Part shown: piece by piece, positions 15,575 to 24,393 of the stretch
How the letters are laid out: each line of letters starts with the position of its first letter
Numbering within the stretch: the first letter of the stretch is position 1
Assembly (NCBI RefSeq): GCF_000226875.1
Contig: NZ_JH164926.1
Coordinates: 887,602-924,377, forward strand
Direction: 5' to 3'
DNA: 36,776 nt
DNA from: Neisseria shayeganii 871
Lineage (GTDB): Bacteria > Pseudomonadota > Gammaproteobacteria > Burkholderiales > Neisseriaceae
The notes under the pieces: generated by a model
Database searches by the model: none
Told to the model about the DNA's origin: nothing
The model's input: the letters and a program-made list of their open reading frames with translations, nothing else
Program-made: the position numbers and the translations under genes

Positions 15575-16303
15575 TTAAGGTATGTTTTCAGAGAGATCGC
15601 CATCCGGCAGCCCATCCTGCCGGATGGCCTCCGGCGGCCGGTGACGTACGTCGATGCCGCGCACCAGGTACACCACATGCTCGGCAATGTTTTTGGCGTG
15701 GTCGCCGATGCGCTCGATGCGTTTGTTCATCATCGTCACATCGAGCAAGATGCCGGTTTGGCGCGGCTCTTCCATCATATGGCTGAGCAGCAGGCGGAAT
15801 TGGCGGCGGTAGCCGGCATCCAAATGCCGGTCGGCCGCATTCAAATCCGGCAGGGCGCCGGCATCCAAACGGGCAAATGCGTCTAAAGCGCGGCGGATCA
15901 TGCTGGCAGTCATACCGGCCAAACGGTGGGTATCGTACAGTTCGCCAACCGCAATCCGGTTTTCCGCCAACAGCGGATGCGCCATACGGGCGATTTTTTT
16001 CAACTCGTCGCCCATCCGCTCCAAATCCACAATAATGCGGCTCACCGCCAGCACCAAGCGCAAATCGCCGGCAGCCGGTTGGCGGCGGGCAATGATGGTT
16101 TGACAATGGTCGTCAATCGCCACTTCCAGAGCATTAATGGCATGATCGCCCTCGATCACCGCGGACAAGCCGTCGGCCGAGCCCGTAGAGAAGGCGGCCA
16201 GCACCGCCTGCAGTTGCTGCTCGACCAAGCCGCCCATGCGCATCACTTCGCTGCGTACGGTTTCCAGTTCTTGATGGAAGTGAGAAGAAATATGTTCTGC
16301 CAT
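15575..16303 (-). CDS. phoU: Phosphate signalling protein PhoU
   Basis: PhoU links the Pst phosphate importer to the PhoR/PhoB pair and restrains the phosphate-starvation response. The 242-residue all-helical protein contains both tandem PhoU repeats with their metal-binding signatures: DLERMGDELKKIA in the first half and RIERIGDHAKNIAEHVVYL in the second. AGGA lies 8 bases before the ATG. It stands alone here, without pst or phoBR genes. Confidence 0.95.
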   Translation of the reverse strand: MAEHISSHFHQELETVRSEVMRMGGLVEQQLQAVLAAFSTGSADGLSAVIEGDHAINALEVAIDDHCQTIIARRQPAAGDLRLVLAVSRIIVDLERMGDELKKIARMAHPLLAENRIAVGELYDTHRLAGMTASMIRRALDAFARLDAGALPDLNAADRHLDAGYRRQFRLLLSHMMEEPRQTGILLDVTMMNKRIERIGDHAKNIAEHVVYLVRGIDVRHRPPEAIRQDGLPDGDLSENIP

Positions 16304-16364
16304 GCCGGTTTCCTGTTGTCTGTGGGTTGGGGCATGATAGGGCGTTTTGATGACGTCTTTTTGA

Positions 16365-16405
16365 CAAGCGGCAACCTTTCCTCATCTGCTGCGCATTTCT
16401 GTGGG
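16365..16405. mobile_element. Possible MITE fragment
   Basis: A run containing CTCATCTGCTGCGCATTTCTG resembles the start of MITE copy 2 (CTCATCTGCGGCGCATTTCTG). The terminal repeats are absent. The rest of the 282-base gap between phoU and rplS shows nothing I recognise apart from the rplS terminator. Confidence 0.3.
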
Positions 16406-16543
16406 CTGCGTTCATGGCTGAGAACTGATCGCTATCGCCCATCCTCTTAGCCTGATATCTGTTGCGCCTTCTCGGAAAAGGGCTTGCAGCCGTGCTGGCC
16501 AAGGCAGGCACAGGCGGAGAGGTTGAAAGGCCCGGAGCGGCAT

Positions 16544-16569
16544 GAAAAAACCTGCCCGAAGGCAGGTTT
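16544..16569 (-). terminator. Rho-independent terminator of the rpsP-rimM-trmD-rplS operon
   Basis: Read on the minus strand: AAACCTGCC, a TTCG loop, GGCAGGTTT, then further T, 16 bases after the rplS stop codon. Confidence 0.85.
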
Positions 16570-16585
16570 GGCAAAAGGGGACTGC

Positions 16586-16954
16586 TTAGTCTTTTTTGCG
16601 GCTCGGCAGTTTTTCTTTGATGCGGGCGGCTTTGCCGGTCAGGCCGCGCAAGTAGTACAGCTTGGCGCGACGCACGTCACCGCGGCGTTTCACTTCGATT
16701 TTTTCCACATTCGGCGAATACAGTTGGAAAGTACGCTCTACGCCTTCGCCGCTGGAAATTTTACGCACGATGAAGCTGCTGTTCAGACCACGGTTGCGGC
16801 GGGCGATCACCACGCCTTCGTAAGCCTGCAGACGGGTGCGGCTGCCCTCGGTTACGCGCACAGACACCACCACGGTATCACCGGGTGCAAACTCGGGAAT
16901 CGCTTTGTTCAGACGGGCAATTTCTTCTTGCTCGAGTTGTTGGATCAAATTCAT
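16586..16954 (-). CDS. rplS: 50S ribosomal protein L19
   Basis: L19 sits at the 30S-50S interface. The 122-residue product has the family sequence FAPGDTVVVSVRVTEGSRTRLQAYEGVVIARRN and ends with the basic RGLTGKAARIKEKLPSRKKD. AAGGAAAC precedes the ATG. It is the last gene of the four-gene operon, 14 bases after trmD. Confidence 0.97.
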   Translation of the reverse strand: MNLIQQLEQEEIARLNKAIPEFAPGDTVVVSVRVTEGSRTRLQAYEGVVIARRNRGLNSSFIVRKISSGEGVERTFQLYSPNVEKIEVKRRGDVRRAKLYYLRGLTGKAARIKEKLPSRKKD

Positions 16955-16968
16955 GATGTTTCCTTAAG

Positions 16969-17712
16969 TTATGATGGGATATCTCGTTCCTCCTGCCGGA
17001 TTTTGTGCAGGAGCCTAGATTCCTCTGGGGTTAAATCACGCGCGGCCAGCAAATCCGGCCGTCGCGCTAGGGTGCGGCGCAGCGCTTGTTCCAAACGCCA
17101 CGCGGCAATCAGGCCGTGGTTGCCGCTGCGCAAAACAGCCGGCACCGCCATGCCTTGAAACTCAACCGGACGGGTATAGTGCGGACAATCCAGCAAGCCG
17201 TCGGCAAACGAATCCTGTTCGGCCGAAGCCATGTCGCCCAACACGCCCGGCACCAGGCGCAACACGGCATCCATCAGCATCATGGCCGGCAGTTCGCCGC
17301 CGGACACCACAAAATCGCCGATACAGATTTCTTCGTCCACCGACTGCTGCAACAAGCGTTCGTCCACGCCTTCGTAGCGGCCGCACAGCAAAATCAGGCT
17401 ACCTGAAGCGGCCAGCTGCTGCACCTTGCGGTGGGTCAAGGGCGCGCCCTGCGGGCTCAGATACACCACTTTGCCGGCTTGTTTCGCCTGAGCCGCCCGT
17501 ATGGCGGCATCCAGCGGCTCGGCCATCATGATCATGCCGGGACCGCCGCCGAAAGGCCGGTCGTCGATATAGCCGAGCTTGTTGTCGGCAAACTGGCGCG
17601 GGTTGATGCTGTCAAACCGCCACAAGCCCTGCTTGAGTGCACGCCCGGTAACGCCGTAATCGGTAATGCTGCGGAACATTTCCGGAAACAGGGTGATGGC
17701 TTGGATGTGCAT
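16969..17712 (-). CDS. trmD: tRNA (guanine37-N1)-methyltransferase
   Basis: TrmD makes m1G37 in tRNAs reading CNN and some other codons, preventing +1 frameshifts. The 247-residue SPOUT protein starts MHIQAITLFPEMF and has the knot motifs RPFGGGPGMIMM and LLCGRYEGVDERLL, then GDFVVSGGELPAMMLMDAV. A DUS at 17396-17407 encodes SGSL directly before LILLCGRYEG. The start codon overlaps the rimM stop codon by one base (TGATG), implying coupled translation. Confidence 0.97.
   Translation of the reverse strand: MHIQAITLFPEMFRSITDYGVTGRALKQGLWRFDSINPRQFADNKLGYIDDRPFGGGPGMIMMAEPLDAAIRAAQAKQAGKVVYLSPQGAPLTHRKVQQLAASGSLILLCGRYEGVDERLLQQSVDEEICIGDFVVSGGELPAMMLMDAVLRLVPGVLGDMASAEQDSFADGLLDCPHYTRPVEFQGMAVPAVLRSGNHGLIAAWRLEQALRRTLARRPDLLAARDLTPEESRLLHKIRQEERDIPS
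17396..17407 (+). repeat. DUS inside trmD
   Basis: Perfect copy; read on the minus strand in frame as SGSL next to the TrmD knot. Confidence 0.9.
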
Positions 17713-18224
17713 CAGTAATCCGTGCCCCAGTCCGCCACAATGCAGCGGGCTTCGGCATCCACCGTATCGATGTAGTGGGATACAAACGGAATCAGCTTGC
17801 GGCCGTAAGCGCCGTCCACCACCAGCACGTCGTGCGCGCCGGTTTCCATTAAATTGCTCACCGAACCGAGCAGCTCGTCATCACGGTTGCGCACCGTCAT
17901 GCCGACCAAATCGGTCCAGTAATATTCGCCCTCTTCCGCCGGAGCGAATTCGTGGCGGTCCACCTCGATGGTGTAGCCGCGCAACAATTGGGCGGCATCC
18001 CGATCATCGATTTCCTGCAGTTTCACCTGCAATTCGTCGCCGACCGCTTTGCCTGCCTCCAGGGTATAGCTGCGGACATCACCGTCTTTGCGCAAACGCC
18101 AAACCGGGTAATCCAACAGGCTGTCGGTGTATTCGGTGCTGACGGCGGCTTTCAACCAGCCTTTGACTCCGAATGCACCTTTGACATAGCCCATGGCTAC
18201 CCATTGATTATCGGCACTGCTCAT
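17712..18224 (-). CDS. rimM: 16S rRNA processing protein RimM
   Basis: RimM binds S19 and assists 30S head maturation. The 170-residue protein shows MGYVKGAFGVKGWLKA near the start (the RimM N-domain), the EEGEYYWTDLVGMTV linker to the PRC barrel, and KLIPFVSHYIDTVD near the end. It overlaps trmD by one base and follows rpsP by 17 bases with a DUS variant in the gap. Confidence 0.95.
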   Translation of the reverse strand: MSSADNQWVAMGYVKGAFGVKGWLKAAVSTEYTDSLLDYPVWRLRKDGDVRSYTLEAGKAVGDELQVKLQEIDDRDAAQLLRGYTIEVDRHEFAPAEEGEYYWTDLVGMTVRNRDDELLGSVSNLMETGAHDVLVVDGAYGRKLIPFVSHYIDTVDAEARCIVADWGTDY

Positions 18225-18227
18225 TGA

Positions 18228-18239
18228 GGGCTACCTGAA
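18228..18239 (+). repeat. DUS variant between rpsP and rimM
   Basis: An 11/12 match (GGGCTACCTGAA) filling the short gap inside the operon. Confidence 0.75.
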
Positions 18240-18241
18240 AA

Positions 18242-18490
18242 TTAAGCGGCCGCTTTCTGTTCTTTTACCAGCTTGGCAACGGCATCGCTCAATTGCGCGC
18301 CTTGGCCGACCCAGTGGTTCAGGCGCTCGGCGTTCAGGCGTACACGCTCTTGTTTTTCATTGGCAACGGGGTTGTAAAAACCCACGCGCTCAATAAAACG
18401 GCCGTCACGACGGCTGCGGGAATCGGTTACCACGATGTTGTAGAAAGGACGGTGCTTGGAACCGCCGCGAGCCAAACGAATCACTACCAT
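18242..18490 (-). CDS. rpsP: 30S ribosomal protein S16
   Basis: S16 helps assemble the 30S body. The 82-residue product starts MVVIRLARGGSKHRPFYNIVVTDSRSRRDGRFIERVGFYNP, the full family signature. AAGGAA precedes the ATG. First gene of the rpsP-rimM-trmD-rplS operon, the order conserved in most proteobacteria. Confidence 0.97.
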   Translation of the reverse strand: MVVIRLARGGSKHRPFYNIVVTDSRSRRDGRFIERVGFYNPVANEKQERVRLNAERLNHWVGQGAQLSDAVAKLVKEQKAAA

Positions 18491-18532
18491 GACTATTCCT
18501 TCGGAAAAAATCGGTCAATAAGAAAACCGCGA

Positions 18533-18562
18533 ATTTTAGGGCAATTTATGACGGCAAGGCAA
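18533..18562 (-). promoter_or_regulatory. Candidate promoter of the rpsP operon
   Basis: On the minus strand TTGCCT (18562-18557) and TAAAAT (18538-18533) are 18 bases apart, about 45 bases upstream of the rpsP start codon. Confidence 0.4.
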
Positions 18563-18665
18563 GCATTTATTCGCCGCACCCGTCAATAGGCCACCTTATC
18601 AGTTGTATTTCAGACCATCTGAACCGGTTGTCTGGCGCATCAGGCAAAACGCACGCCGCCGAAAT

Positions 18666-19964
<1,299 letters not shown>

Positions 19965-20009
19965 AAGCTTCTCGGTAATATGGCAATAAACATCTGGAAC
20001 ATCAAGCTT

Positions 20010-20035
20010 TTCAGGTAGCCTGCAGGCTACCTGAA
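20010..20035. terminator. DUS hairpin between the phasin-like gene and tyrS
   Basis: Perfect DUSs at 20010-20021 and 20024-20035, nearly back to back, form an extended stem with a very short loop followed by T on the minus strand. Confidence 0.7.
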
Positions 20036-20062
20036 AAACGGCGCCCAAGCGCTTAGCGGCAT

Positions 20063-20419
20063 TCAGCGGCGTTTGCTCAAGCGCACACGGTTGTTGTGTA
20101 CACGCCGGCTCACCGACGACAAGGCGCGGTTGGCGGCTTTGGCAGTTTTGCCCGCCCAGCGGTAATAAGTTTTCGGCGTCGGCACTTCGGGCGAAACCAG
20201 CATCGCCTGCCCCGCATGCATGCAAAAGCTGGCCCACGACATGGTGAGCTGTTGGGCGGCCAGGTATTTTTCCCAATACATGCGCTGGTATTCCTGCGCG
20301 GTTTCCACCGACCAAAACGGCTGGCTGAACAGCATCAGACGCCGCGCAATCACCACCGGCGACTCGGTGAGAATGCCCAGCTGCTGCTGCCAAAGCTTCT
20401 GAAGTTCTTGATAAATCAT
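20063..20419 (-). CDS. Possible phasin-like small protein
   Basis: The 118-residue product is mostly helical and amphipathic (MIYQELQKLWQQQLGILTESPVV, then YQRMYWEKYLAAQQLTMSW) and ends in a very basic tail (RRVHNNRVRLSKRR). Amphipathic helices of this kind occur in phasins that coat polyhydroxyalkanoate granules, but no signature is decisive and the basic tail could bind nucleic acid. The ATG at 20419 is chosen because the upstream extension to 20464 looks non-coding. There is no clear ribosome-binding site. A direct repeat ATTGTGTGT occurs at 20420-20428 and 20437-20445. Confidence 0.5.
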   Translation of the reverse strand: MIYQELQKLWQQQLGILTESPVVIARRLMLFSQPFWSVETAQEYQRMYWEKYLAAQQLTMSWASFCMHAGQAMLVSPEVPTPKTYYRWAGKTAKAANRALSSVSRRVHNNRVRLSKRR

Positions 20420-20517
20420 ATTGTGTGTCTTTATGGATTGTGTGTTTTTAATGAATCGTGGCATGCCAAATCGACCGCCATTCCCGCAGAGCCAAAACGC
20501 ATCACCTGGCGGATAAC

Positions 20518-20549
20518 AAAAAAGACTTGGCAGCGGCCAAGTCTTTTTT
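20518..20549. terminator. Terminator downstream of tRNA-Pro
   Basis: An 8-bp stem (GACTTGGC/GCCAAGTC) with an AGCG loop between a run of A and a run of T, so it can act in both directions. It begins six bases after the tRNA 3' end. Confidence 0.8.
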
Positions 20550-20554
20550 ATGTC

Positions 20555-20631
<77 letters not shown>

Positions 20632-20692
20632 AAAGGCGGCAATTATATTAAACCAATCGGTGTTTGGCAAGCGAATTTTTCAGCTGCTGTTT

Positions 20693-21052
20693 TCAAACCG
20701 CCGCTTTGGCCGCCGCCACCTTGCGCGCCAGCCACAGGGCCGCCACGGCGCCCGAGATATCGGCCAGCGCATCGCGCCAATCGGCGGCGCGCGTTTGGGT
20801 GAACGCGCCCTGCGCCCATTCGCTGCCCGCCGCCAAGACCAGGGCCAATACCAACAAAGCCGCAAACGGTATCGCCCGCCGCTCTTGCATGAACACCTTG
20901 GCCAATAACCAAAACTGCCCGAAAAACAGGCCGAAATGCGCCACTTTATCGAAATGGGGAATCGGCGCTGCGCCACCGTCGGTTTCGCGAAAAATTAAAC
21001 CGTACACCCCGGCGGCAAACCACAAGGCCGCCAACAACAACCAACGGTTCAC
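20693..21052 (-). CDS. VanZ-like membrane protein
   Basis: The 119-residue product has hydrophobic segments at about residues 3-18, 36-53, 62-80 and 98-114. It carries the VanZ-family pattern DKVAHFGLFFG followed by GSEWAQGAFTQTRAADWRDALADISGA. VanZ relatives are small inner-membrane proteins of mostly unknown role, the founder being linked to teicoplanin resistance. The start is GTG at 21052, overlapping the upstream stop by four bases (GTGA) and preceded by GGAGGAGGG. Confidence 0.75.
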   Translation of the reverse strand: MNRWLLLAALWFAAGVYGLIFRETDGGAAPIPHFDKVAHFGLFFGQFWLLAKVFMQERRAIPFAALLVLALVLAAGSEWAQGAFTQTRAADWRDALADISGAVAALWLARKVAAAKAAV

Positions 21053-21255
21053 GCGCCCTCCTCCGCCAGCCACTGCCGGCACTGTTCCGCCAGGCGCAGA
21101 AACTTGCCGCCCCGCGCCGCAAACACCGCCTGCCATTCGGCCACCTCGACCGCAGTCGGCGCCTCATCCAAACTGCACTCGTGCAGCCAAAAATCCAAAG
21201 TCTCCGCCGCCGCACCCGGCGCTTCGTTGCGAAAATAATCCGTCAATTCCGACAT
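21049..21255 (-). CDS. Small hypothetical protein (68 residues)
   Basis: A short acidic protein, MSELTDYFRNEAPG, ending WLAEEGA, with no membrane segment and no recognised family. It is supported by the four-base GTGA overlap with the VanZ-like gene and a shared strand. A DUS begins 5 bases upstream of the ATG; no strong ribosome-binding site is seen. Confidence 0.55.
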   Translation of the reverse strand: MSELTDYFRNEAPGAAAETLDFWLHECSLDEAPTAVEVAEWQAVFAARGGKFLRLAEQCRQWLAEEGA

Positions 21256-21259
21256 CTTC

Positions 21260-21309
21260 AGGCTACCTGAAAGCAAAACCGCGTATTTTACTGCGCTTTC
21301 AGGTAGCCC
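21260..21309. repeat. Facing DUSs in the divergent promoter region
   Basis: Perfect 21260-21271 and 11/12 21298-21309, 26 bases apart, between the divergent 68-codon gene and the helicase gene. The spacing is long for a terminator. Confidence 0.75.
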
Positions 21310-21342
21310 GCCATGCCGCCGAACCCGCCTGCCGCTTTCCGC

Positions 21343-21348
21343 TATAAT
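21343..21348 (+). promoter_or_regulatory. Candidate -10 box of the helicase gene
   Basis: TATAAT 31 bases before the ATG at 21379, in the same GCTATAATGCCCGC-like context as before glnE. It supports the downstream start codon. Confidence 0.35.
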
Positions 21349-21378
21349 GCCCGCCTTTGCCGTCCGTTCCGCCGCCCC

Positions 21379-23508
21379 ATGCTCACCGAAACCGAAAAAG
21401 ACGCCATCCGCCGCCACTACCAGGCCATCGCCGAAAACCTGCCCCATTTCCGCCCGCGCCAGGCGCAGCGCGAAATGCTGGCCGCCGTGGCCAACGCCTT
21501 CTCGCGCAGCCAAAACCGTCAGGAAGGCGAAGACGCCCCGCGGCGCGAAGGCGAAAGCATTGCCGTCATCGAAGGGCCCACCGGCGTGGGCAAAAGCCTG
21601 GCCTACCTGTTGGCCGGCGGCATCATGGCGCAGACGCGCGGCAAAAAACTGGTGGTTTCCAGCGCCACCGTGGCCCTGCAGGAGCAGCTGGTGGGGCGCG
21701 ACCTGCCCTTTGTAGTGGAAAAAAGCGGCCTGGCGCTGACGTTTGCGCTGGCCAAAGGCCGCGGCCGCTACCTCTGCCCCTACAAGCTCTACCAGCTCAC
21801 CCAAAACCACGCCCAGCAAAACCTGCTCGGCTTCGAAGCCCCCGCCGTATTGTGGGACAGCAAACCCAAGCCCGAGGAGCTGCAACTGCTGCACCGGCTG
21901 GCCGACGACTTCGCCGCGCGCCGTTTCGACGGCGACCGCGACACCTGGCCGGCAAAAATCGACGACGCCCTGTGGGCCAAAGTCAACAACGACAATTACG
22001 GCTGTCTCAAAGCCGCCTGCCCCAACCGCCCCGAATGTCCGTTTTACCTCGCGCGCGACCTGCTGGAAAACGTGGACGTCATCGTGGCCAATCACGACCT
22101 GCTGATGGTGGACATCGGCATGGGCGGCGGCGTGATTCTGCCCGCACCCGAACACAGCTTCTACTGCATCGACGAAGCCCACCACCTGCCCAAAAAAGCG
22201 CTCAACCAATTCGCCGCCGAACACTCTTGGAACCAAGCGGTTTGGGCCTTGGAAAAACTGCCCGCCGTTACCGACAAAATCGCCGCCGTTACCGACAAAG
22301 CCGAGCTGGCCAATCTGGCCGACGAAGCCGCCGCCGCCCTCTTGGAAAGCCTGCACGAATGGCAGTTCCACCTCTCCGGCGAACCCGAACTGCGCCCGTC
22401 GGAAAACAACGAATCCGTGTGGCTGTGGCAGGACGGACGCATTCCCGAATCCTTGGCGCTGCTCGTTGCCAACACCGCCACCGCCGCCCGCAGCCTCTAC
22501 AAACACGCCAACGGCCTCAACGACGCCCTGGCCGCCGCCCGCCGCGACAAAGACCAAGACGGCGTGCAAATCGACCGCCTCAGCAGCGAATTCGGCATCT
22601 TCCGCGCCCGCATCGAACAAATCAGCGCCACCTGGGATTTGCTGGCCACCGTGCCCGCCGAAGGCGAAGAGCCGCTGGCCAAGTGGATTACCCGCCGCCT
22701 CGACGACAAAAACGACTACTTCTTCCACGCCAGCCCCATCAGCAGCGCCTCCTATCTGGCCAACCACCTGTGGCGGCGCGCCGCCGGTGCCCTGCTCACC
22801 TCCGCCACCCTGCAGTCGCTGGGCAATTTCGACCATTTACTGCGCCAAACCGGCCTCGTCTGGCTACCTGAAACCACCACCCTCGCCCTCAACAGCCCGT
22901 TCAACTTCCCCAGCCAGGGCGAACTCTACATCCCGGCCGTGGCCGCCAGCCCCAAAGACGCCGCCGCCCACACCCAAGCCGTGGCCGAATGGCTGCCGAA
23001 ACTGATCAATCCCGAAGAAGCCATCGGCACCCTGGTGCTGTTTTCCTCGCGCAAACAAATGCAGGATGTGGCCCACAGGCTACCTGAAAGCCTGCTGCCC
23101 CTGCTGCTGGTGCAGGGCGACCTGCCCAAAGCCGTGCTGCTCGAGCAGCACCGCCGCGCCGTGGCCGAAGGACGCGCCAACATTATTTTCGGCCTCGACA
23201 GCTTCGCCGAAGGCCTCGACCTGCCCGGCGACGCCTGCGTGCAGGTGATCATTGCCAAACTGCCCTTCTCCATGCCCGACCACCCCATCGAAAAAACCCG
23301 CAGCCGCTGGATCGAGCAGCGCGGCGGCAACCCCTTTATGGAGGTGACCGTGCCCGAAGCCAGCATCAAACTGATTCAGGCCGTCGGCCGCCTGATCCGC
23401 ACCGAAAGCGACTACGGCCGCGTCACCATCCTCGACAACCGCGTGCTCTACGCCCGCTACGGCAAACAGCTGCTCGCCTGCCTGCCGCCCTTCAAACGCA
23501 TCGGCTGA
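21379..23508 (+). CDS. dinG: DinG-type ATP-dependent DNA helicase
   Basis: DinG is an XPD-like superfamily 2 5'-3' helicase that unwinds forked and R-loop structures. The 709-residue product has Walker A GPTGVGKS at 66-73 and the DEAH box at 265-268 (YCIDEAHHL). The four cysteines of the [4Fe-4S] domain are Cys133, Cys209, Cys214 and Cys220. The last helicase motif is QAVGRLIRTESDYG near residue 670. Its length is close to E. coli DinG. The ATG at 21379 is preferred to the one at 21313 because a -10 box lies between them. Two DUSs are read in frame as WLPE (495-498) and RLPE (567-570). Confidence 0.92.
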   Translation: MLTETEKDAIRRHYQAIAENLPHFRPRQAQREMLAAVANAFSRSQNRQEGEDAPRREGESIAVIEGPTGVGKSLAYLLAGGIMAQTRGKKLVVSSATVALQEQLVGRDLPFVVEKSGLALTFALAKGRGRYLCPYKLYQLTQNHAQQNLLGFEAPAVLWDSKPKPEELQLLHRLADDFAARRFDGDRDTWPAKIDDALWAKVNNDNYGCLKAACPNRPECPFYLARDLLENVDVIVANHDLLMVDIGMGGGVILPAPEHSFYCIDEAHHLPKKALNQFAAEHSWNQAVWALEKLPAVTDKIAAVTDKAELANLADEAAAALLESLHEWQFHLSGEPELRPSENNESVWLWQDGRIPESLALLVANTATAARSLYKHANGLNDALAAARRDKDQDGVQIDRLSSEFGIFRARIEQISATWDLLATVPAEGEEPLAKWITRRLDDKNDYFFHASPISSASYLANHLWRRAAGALLTSATLQSLGNFDHLLRQTGLVWLPETTTLALNSPFNFPSQGELYIPAVAASPKDAAAHTQAVAEWLPKLINPEEAIGTLVLFSSRKQMQDVAHRLPESLLPLLLVQGDLPKAVLLEQHRRAVAEGRANIIFGLDSFAEGLDLPGDACVQVIIAKLPFSMPDHPIEKTRSRWIEQRGGNPFMEVTVPEASIKLIQAVGRLIRTESDYGRVTILDNRVLYARYGKQLLACLPPFKRIG
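22861..22872 (+). repeat. DUS variant inside the helicase gene
   Basis: TGGCTACCTGAA, 11/12, read as WLPE. Confidence 0.7.
23077..23088 (+). repeat. DUS inside the helicase gene
   Basis: Perfect copy read in frame as RLPE. Confidence 0.9.
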
Positions 23509-23522
23509 CTCCGGCAGCCCGC

Positions 23523-23534
23523 AGGCTACCTGAA
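23523..23534 (+). repeat. DUS between the helicase gene and slyD
   Basis: Perfect copy 14 bases after the helicase stop codon. A possible slyD -10 box, TACAAT, follows at 23566-23571. Confidence 0.9.
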
Positions 23535-23608
23535 ACCGCTCTCCCCCTTCCCCGCAGCGATGCGGTACAATACCGCCTTTCCCACCCCACCCACAAAGGC
23601 CCCGTGCT

Positions 23609-24088
23609 ATGAATATTGAAAAAAACACCGTCGTCACGCTGCATTACGAAATGTTGGACGCCAACGACCAGCTGATCGACAAAACCGAAGAACCGATTGC
23701 CTACCTGCACGGCGGCTACGACGGCATTTTCCCGCTGGTAGAAGAAGCCCTGCACGGCAAAGCCGCAGGCGACAGCGTGGATGTGGTATTGCAGCCGGAT
23801 GATGCCTTCGGCGAACAAGAACCCGAACTCGTGCGCGTAGAATCTTTGGATGTGTTCCCCGTCGAAGTGGAAGTGGGCATGATGTTTGAAGCCGACGACC
23901 CCGAAACCGGCGACGTCATCGTGTACCGCGTCACCGACGTGGCCGACGGCAAAGCCGTGGTGGACGGCAACCACCCCTTGGCCGGCATGAAAATCCGCTT
24001 CAAAGCCACCGTTACCGAAGTGCGCCCGGCAGAAGCCGAAGAAATCGAACACGGCCACGCACACGGTGCGCACGGCCACCATCATTAA
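23609..24088 (+). CDS. slyD: FKBP-type peptidyl-prolyl isomerase SlyD
   Basis: SlyD is a cytosolic prolyl isomerase and chaperone that also handles nickel for hydrogenase or urease maturation. The 159-residue product has the FKBP core with an inserted IF domain (MNIEKNTVVTLHYEM, then DDAFGEQEPELV and VDGNHPLAGM) and a histidine-rich metal-binding tail from about residue 148 (HGHAHGAHGHHH). The tail is shorter than that of E. coli SlyD. The ribosome-binding site is weak. A G/C-rich hairpin follows. Confidence 0.93.
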   Translation: MNIEKNTVVTLHYEMLDANDQLIDKTEEPIAYLHGGYDGIFPLVEEALHGKAAGDSVDVVLQPDDAFGEQEPELVRVESLDVFPVEVEVGMMFEADDPETGDVIVYRVTDVADGKAVVDGNHPLAGMKIRFKATVTEVRPAEAEEIEHGHAHGAHGHHH

Positions 24089-24134
24089 AAAACGCCTTCT
24101 CTCCCACGCCGCTAAGTATCGCGGTGCAGAACAC

Positions 24135-24169
24135 AAACCGCCGTTTCCGGGCCGTCCGGACGGCGGTTT
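24135..24169 (+). terminator. Probable terminator of slyD
   Basis: 10-bp perfect arms AAACCGCCGT/ACGGCGGTTT around a 15-base loop, about 45 bases after slyD. There is no long U-tract. The rest of the 305-base gap to the next gene holds one DUS and nothing else I recognise. Confidence 0.55.
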
Positions 24170-24226
24170 AAAGCAATTGTACGAAACACACATCAAACCG
24201 CCGTCTTTTCTACCGGTTTTCCCGCT

Positions 24227-24238
24227 TTCAGGTAGCCT
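24227..24238 (-). repeat. DUS upstream of the glutamate dehydrogenase gene
   Basis: Perfect copy in the intergenic region. Confidence 0.9.
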
Positions 24239-24393
24239 GCCGCATACGATTTGGGTATGATGCGGCGTACTTTCGGCCTTACCGAATCCCGAGGCATTCC
24301 GGGCCCGCCGTGCCGCCGCAGCTTGGCCGCGCACAACCGGTTTCCGGCCTGCCCGTTCCATCTTAAAAACCAACCATCCCCGAGGATATAGAG

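Noticed and set aside
18606..18622. TTCAGACCATCTGAA as a possible Neisseria-type DUS
   Set aside because: It is a palindrome with only a 7-base match to GCCGTCTGAA on each side, and all other DUSs in the window are of the Eikenella dialect. Coincidence is likely.
21049..22836. 595-codon frame containing the 68-residue gene at its end
   Set aside because: Only the last 68 codons lie outside the helicase gene and have a plausible start and a four-base overlap with the next gene.
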